Assembly: GCA_964449465.1 (NCBI GenBank)
Contig: CAYVBK010000001.1
Location: 1 to 64,000 of the forward strand
Direction of reading: 5' to 3'
Source: CAYRXM01 sp964449465
GTDB taxonomy: Bacteria; Chloroflexota; Anaerolineae; JAFGEY01
Length of the DNA stretch: 64,000 nt
Shown here: piece after piece, positions 9,278 through 16,918 of the stretch
Position numbering within the stretch: position 1 is the stretch's first letter
Layout of the letters: each line of letters opens with the position of its first letter
Position numbers and translations under genes: made by a program
Notes under the pieces: model-generated
What the model was told of the DNA's origin: nothing
Seen by the model: only the letters and a program-made list of their open reading frames with translations
Database searches by the model: none

Positions 9278-9865
9278 TTACGTTTGAGGCTTGCCTGGCA
9301 CCCGGTGACAGTGCCGGCAGCGCGCTTCGTATACCTCGCTGGCGCCGACCAGGATCACCGGGTCGGTATAGGCGGCGGGTTTGCCGTTGATCAACCGCTG
9401 GGTGCGGCTGGCCGGCGCGCCGCATACCACACAGATGGCATGCAGCTTGACCACATCTTCGGCTTCGGCCATCAGCAGGGGCATGGGGCCAAACGGTTCG
9501 CCGCGAAAATCCATGTCCAGGCCGGTGACAATGACTCGCAGCCCCCGGTCGGCCAGTTTGCGGCACACGGTGGCAATCTGCCAGTCGAAAAATTGCACCT
9601 CGTCAATGGCTACAACGGCAGTATCCGGCTCAACCAGGCGCAAGATCGTCTCGGCGTCGGCCACCGGCATAGCTTCCACATACAGACCGTTGTGTGAGGT
9701 GATCTTTTCCAGGCCGTATCGGTGATCGATCACCGGCTTGAACACCTGCACTTTTTGCCGGGCGATTTGGGCGCGCCGCACCCGACGAATCAACTCTTCG
9801 GTCTTGCCGCTGAACATACTGCCACAGACCACTTCAATCCAGCCATCCGGCTCTGCGCGATACAT
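9278..9865 (-). CDS. tdk: Thymidine kinase (type II)
   Basis: About 195 residues. Walker A GSMFSGKTEELIRRVRRA and Walker B-like AIDEVQFFD are clear. Two zinc-binding cysteine pairs (CVVCGAPASR and CRHCH) are as in type II tetrameric Tdk. The start was placed at 9865 because GGGAGGAG lies right before that ATG. In-frame codons further upstream run through the terminator and rpmE. It phosphorylates thymidine for salvage. Confidence 0.95.
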   Translation of the reverse strand: MYRAEPDGWIEVVCGSMFSGKTEELIRRVRRAQIARQKVQVFKPVIDHRYGLEKITSHNGLYVEAMPVADAETILRLVEPDTAVVAIDEVQFFDWQIATVCRKLADRGLRVIVTGLDMDFRGEPFGPMPLLMAEAEDVVKLHAICVVCGAPASRTQRLINGKPAAYTDPVILVGASEVYEARCRHCHRVPGKPQT

Positions 9866-9886
9866 CGCTCCTCCCGCAAACATAAA

Positions 9887-9924
9887 AAACCCGTCTTGGC
9901 GAATGTTCGCCCAAAACGGGTTTC
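9887..9924 (-). terminator. Terminator/attenuator between rpmE and tdk
   Basis: On the minus strand, AAACCCGTTTTGGGCGAA pairs with TTCGCCAAGACGGGTTT across a short loop and is followed by T's. It would reduce read-through from the ribosomal protein genes into tdk-hpt. Confidence 0.85.
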
Positions 9925-9942
9925 TGTGTTCTCGACAATCGT

Positions 9943-10182
9943 TCAGGCCTGGACGGCGCGCTCGGTCTCTTGCGCCCCACGGGCCTGGCGCAGACGCCGA
10001 TAAAAGCGGTCTACCTGGCCTTCCGAGTCTACGATGCGCTGTTCGCCGGTGAAAAACGGATGGCAGGCTGAACACACATCGGTGTGAATTTCCGGTGATG
10101 TCGAGCCGGTAGTCCAGCTATTGCCGCAGGCGCAGCGGACGATGGCCTGAGGATAGTATTTGGGATGAATGCTTTCTTTCAT
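9943..10182 (-). CDS. rpmE: 50S ribosomal protein L31 (zinc-binding type)
   Basis: 79 residues: MKESIHPKYYPQ, CACGNSW, VCSACHPFFTGEQR, then VDRFYRR. The three visible cysteines mark the Zn-containing C+ form of L31. The start ATG at 10182 follows AAAAGGACTAG; longer in-frame reading overlaps rpmA and is not meaningful. It sits 4 bp after rpmA. Confidence 0.96.
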   Translation of the reverse strand: MKESIHPKYYPQAIVRCACGNSWTTGSTSPEIHTDVCSACHPFFTGEQRIVDSEGQVDRFYRRLRQARGAQETERAVQA

Positions 10183-10186
10183 CGCT

Positions 10187-10447
10187 CTAGTCCTTTTCTG
10201 AATAGACGCTGACGACTTTGCGGCCGCCTGCCCCGAACTCAAACCGCACATAGCCTTCACTGGTGGCAAAGATGGTATAGTCTCTGCCCAGGCCGACGTT
10301 TTGACCGGGATGAAATTTGGTGCCGCACTGTCGCACAATAATATTGCCCGAAATGACATGCTCGCCGCCAAATTTTTTCACGCCCAGACGTTTCGAGTGA
10401 CTTTCACGCCCGTTTCGGCCTACACCGCTACTCTTTTTATGCGCCAT
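10187..10447 (-). CDS. rpmA: 50S ribosomal protein L27
   Basis: 86 residues with the family start MAHKKSSGVGRNGRES, the SKRLGVKKFGGE block and the GTKFHPGQNVGLGRDYTIFA core. L27 contacts the peptidyl-transferase centre. There is no N-terminal extension of the type that needs Prp cleavage in Firmicutes. Located between rplU and rpmE in the usual order. Confidence 0.97.
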   Translation of the reverse strand: MAHKKSSGVGRNGRESHSKRLGVKKFGGEHVISGNIIVRQCGTKFHPGQNVGLGRDYTIFATSEGYVRFEFGAGGRKVVSVYSEKD

Positions 10448-10451
10448 GTTT

Positions 10452-10775
10452 CTACTCCTTTCCGCCGCTTAGAGCAATTTCGTCAATGCGCAGCCGGGTG
10501 TACCATTGGCGATGCCCAATGCGCCGGCGGTACTTTTTGCCCCAATACTTGAAGGTGCGCACTTTGGCACCCTTGACCTGATCGGCCACCGTGGCCTTGA
10601 CCACGACACCTGACAGCACCGGAGTGCCTACCCGGATGTTTCGACCGTCCACCAGCATCAAGACCTGGCTCAGTTCTACCTGCTCTCCGACCGAATGGGG
10701 CAGCAGTTCGACATTGATCAGTTGACCGGCATTGACCTGATATTGTTTCCCACCCGTTTCCACAATTGCGTACAC
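10452..10775 (-). CDS. rplU: 50S ribosomal protein L21
   Basis: 107 residues: MYAIVETGGKQYQV start, LPHSVGEQVEL, VKGAKVRTFKYWGKKYRRRIGHRQ. First gene of the rplU-rpmA-rpmE-tdk-hpt run. It begins after a strong GCAGGAGGAG ribosome binding site and a structured leader of about 140 nt. Confidence 0.97.
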   Translation of the reverse strand: MYAIVETGGKQYQVNAGQLINVELLPHSVGEQVELSQVLMLVDGRNIRVGTPVLSGVVVKATVADQVKGAKVRTFKYWGKKYRRRIGHRQWYTRLRIDEIALSGGKE

Positions 10776-10791
10776 TGCGTCTCCTCCTGCC

Positions 10792-10905
10792 CGGCCTTGA
10801 TTAAGGCCGTTGACGATGATTCAAGTCAAAAAATCATCTGACAAACAAAAACCCCTCCAGGCGGACAGTGCAGAGATGATCTGCTTTGATCCCGGGGGAG
10901 TTTTC
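10792..10905 (-). promoter_or_regulatory. Structured L21 leader with an attenuator-like hairpin
   Basis: On the minus strand AAAACTCCCCC (10905-10895) can pair with GGAGGGGTTTTT (10858-10847), which ends in a T-rich run like an intrinsic terminator. Its apical part contains GCAGA/TCTGC. Downstream are a second hairpin (GATGATT/AATCATC) and GGCCTT-AATC-AAGGCC next to the rplU ribosome site. This layout suits autoregulation by L21 or another ribosomal protein. The ligand is not visible from sequence. Confidence 0.65.
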
Positions 10906-10924
10906 ATACTGCCAGCGAGGGATT

Positions 10925-10953
10925 ATTATACCTGTGACAGGGTTTTCTGTCAA
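10925..10953 (-). promoter_or_regulatory. Consensus promoter of the rplU operon
   Basis: TTGACA (10953-10948), exact 17-bp spacer, TATAAT (10930-10925) on the minus strand: a perfect housekeeping promoter. Confidence 0.92.
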
Positions 10954-10995
10954 ATAAACGCAGTGCCTGGCGATTGGAACAGCCTGGAAATCTAC

Positions 10996-11025
10996 TTGGC
11001 AATCTCTTTACATTTATAGTATAAT
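10996..11025 (+). promoter_or_regulatory. Promoter of the riboswitch-moaD-aor operon
   Basis: TTGGCA (10996-11001), 18-bp spacer, TATAAT (11020-11025). Transcription would start just before the riboswitch-like element. Confidence 0.75.
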
Positions 11026-11034
11026 GTCTACAGG

Positions 11035-11114
11035 ATATTGGCTCGCAGCACATCCTGGGAACGAGTTTTCAATGGCGAAACAGACTCCAAGGGTCTGTGC
11101 TGCGAGTTTTTTTT
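11035..11114 (+). promoter_or_regulatory. Probable Moco/Tuco riboswitch whose closing stem is a terminator
   Basis: An 11-bp perfect stem (CTCGCAGCACA 11042-11052 with TGTGCTGCGAG 11096-11106) closes a conserved-looking core containing TCCTGGGAACGAG, AATGGCGAAAC and ACTCCAAGGG, and is followed by eight T's. The core resembles the molybdenum/tungsten cofactor RNA motif. The genes after it encode a MoaD-like protein and a tungsten-pterin oxidoreductase, as expected for the tungsten form. The closing stem plus T-run is itself an intrinsic terminator, so ligand binding would favour stopping transcription. Class assignment comes from remembered consensus and context, not a covariance search. Confidence 0.7.
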
Positions 11115-11129
11115 AGAAGGATAGATAAA

Positions 11130-11414
11130 ATGCGAGTGCATCTCGAATATCTGGGAATATCCAGACTGGTTATTGGTCGCAAGGAAGAGACTTGGGAACT
11201 GTCGGAAGGAACGACTTTTCGCGGGTTGGTTCGCCTTTTGGGGCGCGCTTATCCCCGCTTGTTTGAAAATGTGATTCAGGAAAACGGCGAGCTGCTCCAA
11301 GCTCCCAACATTTTTAACCTGGACGGCCGGCGCATGATCCGCACCGCCGACATGGATGAGCCGATTTTAGATGGCACACACATTGTACTGATGTCATTGT
11401 CAGCAGGAGGATAA
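11130..11414 (+). CDS. MoaD/ThiS-family sulfur carrier protein
   Basis: 94 residues with the ubiquitin-like beta-grasp pattern and the diagnostic C-terminal Gly-Gly (SLSAGG), which is adenylated and thiocarboxylated to deliver sulfur for molybdopterin. Start ATG at 11130 follows AGAAGG. It is 3 bp from the AOR gene and behind the cofactor riboswitch, so it very likely serves the tungstopterin of AOR. Longer than a typical MoaD (~80) but common for AOR-linked versions. Confidence 0.88.
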   Translation: MRVHLEYLGISRLVIGRKEETWELSEGTTFRGLVRLLGRAYPRLFENVIQENGELLQAPNIFNLDGRRMIRTADMDEPILDGTHIVLMSLSAGG

Positions 11415-11417
11415 ATT

Positions 11418-13304
11418 ATGTTTGGGTACAGCGGCAAAATTTTGCACATTGATCTGACTACACGCAAAACGTGGGTAGAGACCAAAAAAGAAGAGTGGTA
11501 CAAGGTTTACATCGGCGGGGTGGCGATGGCCGCACGGCTGTGCTGGGAAAACATCAAGCCGGGCTGCGACCCTCTTTCGCCCGACAATCCCATCTGCATC
11601 GGCGGTGGGCTGTTTGCCGGCACGCCGGTGCCGGTGGGCGGCAAGTGGGGCCTGGCCTCCAAATCTCCGCTGACTGGCTTTATCGGCGATAGTCTGTCGG
11701 GGAGTTGGTTTGCCATTGCCCTCAAACGCGCCGGCTGGGATGGCCTGGTCGTTCACGGGGCCAGCGACGAGTGGGTGAACGTGTTTGTAGACGACGAGCG
11801 GGTCGAGTTTCGTCCGGCGCGGCATTTGCTGGGTATGGGTACCTATGAGACCGAGGAGGCTATCCGCGAAGAATTAGGCGACGATCAGGTGCGCTCGGCC
11901 ACTATCGGCCCGGCCGGCGAAAAGCTGGTGCTGTTTGCCAATGTCACCAACGATGGCCGACAGGCCGGTCGCACCGGGCACGGCGCGGTGTGGGGCAGCA
12001 AAAAGCTCAAAGCTCTCTCCATTCGCGGCACACACGGCGTCAAAGTGGCCGATCCAGAGACCCTGCTCAAGCTCTCCTATGATATTTCTGACGCCGCCCA
12101 GGGCCCCTATACGCAAAAATACCGCATCCTCGGCACCGTCTCCAACGTCCTCAACATGAACCGCATCGGTCTGCTGCCCACGCGCAACTATCAGCAGGGT
12201 GTGTTTGAACATGCCGAGATTGTCAGCGGCGAATATTTGCACGAAAATTTCAAGGTCAAGACCCTTGCCTGTGCCCAGTGTCCCATCGCCTGCGAGCAAA
12301 TGAGCCGTGCCAAAGATGGTCCCTATGCCGGGGCAATGACCGGCATCGAATACGAATGCCTGTTTGCCGTGGCCCCCAATTGCGGCATCAGCGATTTGCA
12401 GGCGGCGATCAAGATGATTGATGTGGCCGACCGCGGCGGAATGGATGCTATGAGCATGGGTGTGACCATCTCTTGGGTGATGGAGACGTTTGAAAAGGGT
12501 ATTTTCAAAAAAGAGGACTTCAAGTGCCGCAAATATCCGGATGGCTTTGAGCCCAATTTCGGCAACGGCGAAGCCGGTGTCACCCTGGCCGAGTTGATCC
12601 GCGACCGTGAAGGCATCGGCGACCTGCTGGCATTGGGCACACGCAAGGCCAGCGCCAGGGTGGACGAGGAAAAGGGCACCGAGACCTGGAAATGGGCTAT
12701 GAACATCAAGGGGCTGGAAAACCCCGGCTATGATGCCCGCGCCCTCAAGACCTTTGCCGTGGGCCTGGCTGCCGGCACGCGCGGCGGCTGCCACAACCGC
12801 TCGGCAGCATACGACCCGGACATCCAGGGCGAGACCAACCGCTTTACGGTGGATGAGACGCGCGGCCGTGTGGCGCGCGAGAACGAGGAATATGCCGCTG
12901 TATATGACACGTTGCCGTTGTGCAAGTTCATTCGTCGCTGCTTTACCGGCAAGGCCGACCGCTCGGGCGCCTGGCCGACCATTGCCAAACTGATCAATGC
13001 CACCACCGGCTGGAATTTTGAATATGCCGACATTGATCTGATCGGCGAACGGGCGCACACGATCAAAAAGGCCTTTAACATCCGAGAGGGCTGGACGCGC
13101 GCCGACGATCACCTGCCCTGGCGCTGGCAGCACGAGCCGCTTAAAGAGGGCGCCTCGGCCGGCTATGTCGTCACCGAAGAAGAATTGGAGTACCTCAAAG
13201 ACATCTATTATGAGGCCAAAGGCTGGACCAGAGAAGGGTTGATCCCCAAACAAAAACTGATCGAGTTGGGTATGCCCGACGTGGCCGAAGAGATTGGGGT
13301 CTAG
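11418..13304 (+). CDS. Tungsten-type aldehyde:ferredoxin oxidoreductase family protein
   Basis: The 628-residue protein starts with the AOR N-domain (GYSGKILHIDLTT, then YIGG, and SPLTGFIGDSLSGSWFAIALKRAGWDG). Cysteines C285, C288, C292 (CAQCPIAC) and C502 (LCKF) match the single [4Fe-4S] cluster of the family. The cofactor is a bis-molybdopterin tungsten centre. Members oxidise aldehydes or reduce acids with ferredoxin; BamB, the class II benzoyl-CoA reductase active subunit, is a member too. The neighbours here (ferredoxin, HdrA, MvhD, hydrogenase) resemble the Bam context, so substrate cannot be fixed by homology alone. Confidence 0.92.
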   Translation: MFGYSGKILHIDLTTRKTWVETKKEEWYKVYIGGVAMAARLCWENIKPGCDPLSPDNPICIGGGLFAGTPVPVGGKWGLASKSPLTGFIGDSLSGSWFAIALKRAGWDGLVVHGASDEWVNVFVDDERVEFRPARHLLGMGTYETEEAIREELGDDQVRSATIGPAGEKLVLFANVTNDGRQAGRTGHGAVWGSKKLKALSIRGTHGVKVADPETLLKLSYDISDAAQGPYTQKYRILGTVSNVLNMNRIGLLPTRNYQQGVFEHAEIVSGEYLHENFKVKTLACAQCPIACEQMSRAKDGPYAGAMTGIEYECLFAVAPNCGISDLQAAIKMIDVADRGGMDAMSMGVTISWVMETFEKGIFKKEDFKCRKYPDGFEPNFGNGEAGVTLAELIRDREGIGDLLALGTRKASARVDEEKGTETWKWAMNIKGLENPGYDARALKTFAVGLAAGTRGGCHNRSAAYDPDIQGETNRFTVDETRGRVARENEEYAAVYDTLPLCKFIRRCFTGKADRSGAWPTIAKLINATTGWNFEYADIDLIGERAHTIKKAFNIREGWTRADDHLPWRWQHEPLKEGASAGYVVTEEELEYLKDIYYEAKGWTREGLIPKQKLIELGMPDVAEEIGV

Positions 13305-13375
13305 ACGTATTGCGTATTGCGTATTCCGTACTGTGTAAATGGAATATGCAATATATTGAACACAATACGAAAAGG
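13305..13375. repeat. Short CGTATTG repeat and imperfect palindrome
   Basis: The gap between AOR and its ferredoxin holds direct repeats (ACGTATTGCGTATTGCGTATT). It also has an imperfect inverted repeat, where GGAATATGCAATA and CAATACG at the right face the TATTGCGTATTCC on the left. It may be a small palindromic intergenic element. No other copy is in the window. Confidence 0.5.
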
Positions 13376-13383
13376 AGAAAATA

Positions 13384-13878
13384 ATGCCTACATCTACATC
13401 CAAATACCAGTACATTACCTGCGATCCGACCAAATGTGTCGGCTGTCAGATTTGCGAATATATCTGCTCTTACACCAAAACCGGTGAATTTAACACCTAC
13501 CGCAGCCGCATCCGTACCGTGCGCGCCCACGAGGTGTTAATCACGGCAGTAGCCTGCCGCACCTGCGAAGATGCGCCCTGTGTGATCGCCTGCCCGCGCG
13601 ATGCCCTGACTCAAGACAAGCTCACCGGCATTATCCACATTGACGCCAACCTGTGCGACGGCTGTGCCTGGTGCATCGAGGCCTGCGACTTTGGGGCGAT
13701 CTCGATCAACCCGGAGAGCAAGCTGGCCGAAATCTGCAATCAGTGCGAAGATGTGGAAGAAGGCCCGCAGTGCGTCAAATGGTGTCCCAAAGAGGCGCTG
13801 GAGCTGACCAACCCCGACCGCCGGGCGCAAAAGGCCCGCCGTACGTTGGCTGTGGAAGAGGTGCTGGGGCGCAAATGA
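13384..13878 (+). CDS. Four-cluster ferredoxin-type subunit (BamC/HycB-like)
   Basis: 164 residues with four cysteine-rich cluster motifs: CVGCQICEYIC, CRTCEDAPCVIACP, CDGCAWCIEAC and CNQC...CVKWCP. This is the DMSO-reductase-B / HycB type of iron-sulfur protein that passes electrons to a catalytic subunit. Its position right after AOR suggests it is the AOR electron partner, as BamC is for BamB. RBS AAAGGAG. No membrane segment. Confidence 0.9.
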   Translation: MPTSTSKYQYITCDPTKCVGCQICEYICSYTKTGEFNTYRSRIRTVRAHEVLITAVACRTCEDAPCVIACPRDALTQDKLTGIIHIDANLCDGCAWCIEACDFGAISINPESKLAEICNQCEDVEEGPQCVKWCPKEALELTNPDRRAQKARRTLAVEEVLGRK

Positions 13879-14648
13879 TTTTTTCCGCCTATGATTTGTG
13901 GTTGCGCTATATACCAATATGAGCATGTTGATCCACTGTTTAAAGAGCGCGCGAACATGATCCAGGCAAAATGACCTTACTGTGCGGGCATTGTCATGAT
14001 AAGTGGCTAAGCCTATTTTCCAGGGTTGGCCGAATCCTATTCCGAATCGGTGTGAAGGGCGCTAAAATCACCACAACTGAACATAAACCAAGCTGGAATG
14101 CACCTTTTCATCGGCGCCCGATGGCAGACTTTGAATATTCCACGGATGAGGAAGCCCCGAAGAACAGTCTGTAGTCGCAGGCTGCGCGCAAGTAGGCTTC
14201 AATATAGCGTTTGGTCTTGTCTGGTTGCTGTTTTGGTCATCAATAGGGCTGATTTTTGGCAATAAGATTCTCACAACCCTGGAAAACAGGCTTAGTGGTT
14301 TTCTCGCCAGGTAAATGAGCTATAATACCTCTAATGATGCTTAAGCTTTTGGCGTTGTCGGCTGAGTCACCGGGGCTTGCGCTTCACCGCGTTGAGATGC
14401 TTTGGTGAAATCGTACAGCCCACGATAGGCGGACTGTCAGCGGGACAATTCAATGCTTCGGCTACATCATTGGCTTTGCTGAAAAAAGGTCGAGTGTTCG
14501 CCAAACCGTCCGCTGAGGTATTGATCTTGTGCATATCAAGCACATTTAGCAAATCTCCAAGATACTTGACGCATCGGGCGTTTTGACTTGTTCATTGCTC
14601 CTGACCTTTTTTCAGGAGAGTCATCATTATGATCAAAAGGAGATTTCT
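13879..14648. other. Gene-poor intergenic stretch
   Basis: About 770 bp between the ferredoxin and gap. Only small open frames occur (for example 13971-14174 plus, 14367-14552 minus), without convincing ribosome sites or family similarity. A CTCCTGA/TCAGGAG hairpin lies at 14599-14618, just before gap. Composition is somewhat more AT-rich than the neighbours. It may be a decayed gene or element. Confidence 0.55.
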
Positions 14649-15647
14649 ATGGGAAAAATTGCCATTCATGGCTTTGGTCGCATTGGCCGCTCGGCGCTCA
14701 AGGCCGCGTTAAAGGGGGGACTGTGGACCCCCGTCTCTATTTCGGACATCAAAGATGTCAAGACTCTGGGGGCTTTGTTCAAGGCTGATTCCAACTATGG
14801 CCTCTGGCCTGAGGAGGTCGAGGCTACCGGAAAAGGACTCACCATTGGCGGGCGGGAGATTCTCTTTTTTGATTCAACCCAGGCTTTGCCCGACTGGGCC
14901 GCTCTGGGGGTAGACCTGGTCATTGACTGCACCGGCCGGGCCACGGTGCGCGCCGGCGCACAGGCGCACCTCGACCGGGGCGCAAAGCGAGTGCTGGTCA
15001 GCGCGCCCAGCAAGAGCCTGCAAGACTGCGACGCCGTCCTCCTGCCGGGGATCAATCTGGAGCAGTTCAACCCCGATGCGCATCATATCATCAGCATGGC
15101 CAGTTGCACCACCAACGCCCTGGCCCCTGTGGTCAAGGTGATGATCGAGAACTGGGGCATCAAGAGCGGCTTTTTCTCCACCGTTCATGCCTACACCAAC
15201 ACCCAGTCGCTGACCGATCAGCCCATGCGCGACCGGCGCGACTCGTGGGCCGCGGCCGAAAACATCATCCCCTCGTCCTCCGGCGCAGCCAAGGCCTTGC
15301 AGTTTATCTGGAAGGACTTGAAAATCACAGGCAAGGCCTACCGCGTGCCGACGCGCACCGGCAGCATTGCCGAAGTCAATGTCAATCTCGGCAAGGCCGC
15401 AACCGTCGAAGAGATACAAAATGCCTATCGCCAGGCAGCGGCCAATCCTCCGCTCAAGGGCGTGATGGGCGTGTTTGAGGAAGAGTGGGCTTCGGCGCGC
15501 GTTCTCGGCGATCCGCACTCTTCTATCATAGACCTGCCGTTGGTGCAGGTGCTTGATGGCACTTTGGCCTCAGTGGCCGCCTGGTACGACAACGAAATGG
15601 GCTATGCCACCCGCCTGGCCGAGACGGCGGCCTATTTGACCAGGTAA
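14649..15647 (+). CDS. gap: Glyceraldehyde-3-phosphate dehydrogenase
   Basis: 332 residues from the ATG at 14649 (AAAAGGAG before it). The Rossmann motif is GFGRIGRSALKA, the catalytic cysteine is in SMASCTTNALAP, and the C-terminal WYDNEMGYATR block is intact. It converts glyceraldehyde-3-phosphate to 1,3-bisphosphoglycerate in glycolysis/gluconeogenesis. The nicotinamide-binding and phosphate-site motifs look complete. It is isolated from other glycolytic genes, lying between AOR and the Hdr cluster; no pgk is present. Confidence 0.95.
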   Translation: MGKIAIHGFGRIGRSALKAALKGGLWTPVSISDIKDVKTLGALFKADSNYGLWPEEVEATGKGLTIGGREILFFDSTQALPDWAALGVDLVIDCTGRATVRAGAQAHLDRGAKRVLVSAPSKSLQDCDAVLLPGINLEQFNPDAHHIISMASCTTNALAPVVKVMIENWGIKSGFFSTVHAYTNTQSLTDQPMRDRRDSWAAAENIIPSSSGAAKALQFIWKDLKITGKAYRVPTRTGSIAEVNVNLGKAATVEEIQNAYRQAAANPPLKGVMGVFEEEWASARVLGDPHSSIIDLPLVQVLDGTLASVAAWYDNEMGYATRLAETAAYLTR

Positions 15648-15663
15648 TACGGACATAATTTGC

Positions 15664-15697
15664 TTCTCGCTCCCACACTCCTGTGTGGGAGCGAGAA
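15664..15697. terminator. Perfect 15-bp hairpin after gap
   Basis: TTCTCGCTCCCACAC pairs perfectly with GTGTGGGAGCGAGAA around a TCCT loop. A T-run is lacking, so it may be a stabilising 3' hairpin or weak terminator for gap. Confidence 0.6.
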
Positions 15698-15716
15698 AAC
15701 GGCTGAGGCTTGCGCG

Positions 15717-15974
15717 ATGCGCATCATTCGATATCGTTTGACTGATCATGCCAGGCTGGAAATGCAGCGCAGGCAGATTCCTGAATCTCAGATTGCCTCA
15801 GTGCTCGCTGAACCCGAACAAATTCAAATCGTTCGGGCGGAGAGGGTGGTTTATCAGTCGCGAGTCAAGGTGCAAAATTCAGAACAAACTTATCTGCTCC
15901 GAGTTTTTGTTGACCTGGATCGTGAGCCGCCGGATGTCGTTACTGTTTATCGAACCAGCAAAATCGATAAATAG
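15717..15974 (+). CDS. DUF4258 family protein, toxin-like partner
   Basis: About 85 residues starting MRIIRYRLTDHARLEMQRR. It has a compact basic fold with the ending VVTVYRTSKIDK seen in DUF4258 proteins, which usually pair with a DUF2283 protein in a toxin-antitoxin-like module. The DUF2283-like gene follows after 14 bp. Start chosen at the first methionine of the conserved part. Toxic activity is inferred from family context only. Confidence 0.8.
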   Translation: MRIIRYRLTDHARLEMQRRQIPESQIASVLAEPEQIQIVRAERVVYQSRVKVQNSEQTYLLRVFVDLDREPPDVVTVYRTSKIDK

Positions 15975-15988
15975 TGGAGAATTGAAAC

Positions 15989-16195
15989 GTGAAAGTCGTG
16001 TATGATCAAGAAACAGATACGCTCACTGTCATTTTTTCAATGACACCGGTACAAGAGAGCGATGAGAGTAGACCTGGCGTGATCTTGGATTATGATGCTT
16101 CCGGTAATCTGGTTTCGCTGGAAATGCTCGATGCATCTCAAAGGATGACCGCACCTGGACAAATCGAGTATCAAGTCGTTCCTCTTGCTGCATAG
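15989..16195 (+). CDS. DUF2283 family protein, antitoxin-like partner
   Basis: 68 residues (KVVYDQETDTLTVIF, then GVILDYDASGNLVSLEMLDAS) matching the DUF2283 pattern. GTG start at 15989. It forms the second member of the DUF4258/DUF2283 pair. Acidic, no DNA-binding helix-turn-helix evident. Confidence 0.82.
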   Translation: MKVVYDQETDTLTVIFSMTPVQESDESRPGVILDYDASGNLVSLEMLDASQRMTAPGQIEYQVVPLAA

Positions 16196-16313
16196 CTAGT
16201 CATTTTTAGCATATTCGGTGCAGATGGAGTTAATGAAATAAGACAAGTCTTTGTTTATCCAGGTTAAGACGGTTATCGGACTATCGTTTTTCCCGCTGCG
16301 GTGGGAGGATAAA

Positions 16314-16523
16314 ATGAGTCAGGCCAACATACAATATGTTTCAGATGAAAAAGGCAAAACGACTGCTGTCATTGTGCCTATCGAGCTTTGGCGTGAACTG
16401 GTCTCTGAAAGGGAAACGGCGTATTTACTCAAAAGTGAGGCGATGAAAAAACGTCTTCTCGAAGCACAAGAACGCCAGGAAGGGATTCCTTTTGAGATCG
16501 TCCGTGAAAAGCTTGGAGTTTGA
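16314..16523 (+). CDS. Phd/YefM-like antitoxin
   Basis: 69 residues beginning MSQANIQYVSDEKGKTTAVIVPIELW, the N-terminal pattern of Phd/YefM antitoxins, with a helical C-terminal tail that would bind the toxin. RBS GGGAGG. It overlaps the following YoeB-like gene by 32 bp, typical for this pair. Confidence 0.82.
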   Translation: MSQANIQYVSDEKGKTTAVIVPIELWRELVSERETAYLLKSEAMKKRLLEAQERQEGIPFEIVREKLGV

Positions 16524-16764
16524 TCCTTCTGCCTTTGAGGATTTGACCTGGTGGATTGATCGGGATCGCAAGGTTGCACTGCATATCATCAAGCTGATTG
16601 AAGCGATCCAGAGAGAGCCTTTTCAAGGGCTTGGTCAACCTGAACCTCTGAAACATGATCTTGCCAGGTGCTGGTCGCGGCGCATAGACCGTGAACATCG
16701 TCTGGTCTATCAGATGTTGGAGGACAAGATCAGAATTCTGGCTTGCCGATACCATTATTCGTGA
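16492..16764 (+). CDS. YoeB/Txe-family mRNA interferase toxin
   Basis: About 90 residues: LEFDPSAFEDLTWWIDRDRK, then PFQGLGQPEPLKHDL and the C-terminal RIDREHRLVYQM...CRYHYS. The conserved Glu/Arg/His of the YoeB ribosome-dependent endonuclease active site are present. The TTG at 16492 follows GGAAGGGA; a GTG at 16504 is an alternative. It overlaps its antitoxin gene. Confidence 0.88.
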   Translation: MRSSVKSLEFDPSAFEDLTWWIDRDRKVALHIIKLIEAIQREPFQGLGQPEPLKHDLARCWSRRIDREHRLVYQMLEDKIRILACRYHYS

Positions 16765-16918
16765 TCATCGGCAATGTCATGCAAGTAAATCTGCTTGTGC
16801 TTAAAAAAGACCGCCGGCTTGGGAAGACCATTTTTACACACTTGTGATCGCTGTATAACCAAGCTGTTGAATGGTTTAGTGCGGATGAATTTGAATTTGC
16901 TGTAAACGAGGAGCAAGT

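Noticed and set aside
9866..10075. Longer N-terminus for thymidine kinase
   Set aside because: It would run back through the terminator and the rpmE gene; the ATG at 9865 has a strong ribosome site.
11418..13304. Calling AOR the benzoyl-CoA reductase subunit BamB
   Set aside because: No other class II benzoyl-CoA degradation genes are in the window, and the family is broad. Only a likeness in context is claimed.
13971..14586. Small open frames in the AOR-gap interval
   Set aside because: No recognisable family, no convincing ribosome sites, and stop-rich alternatives; treated as non-coding or decayed DNA.
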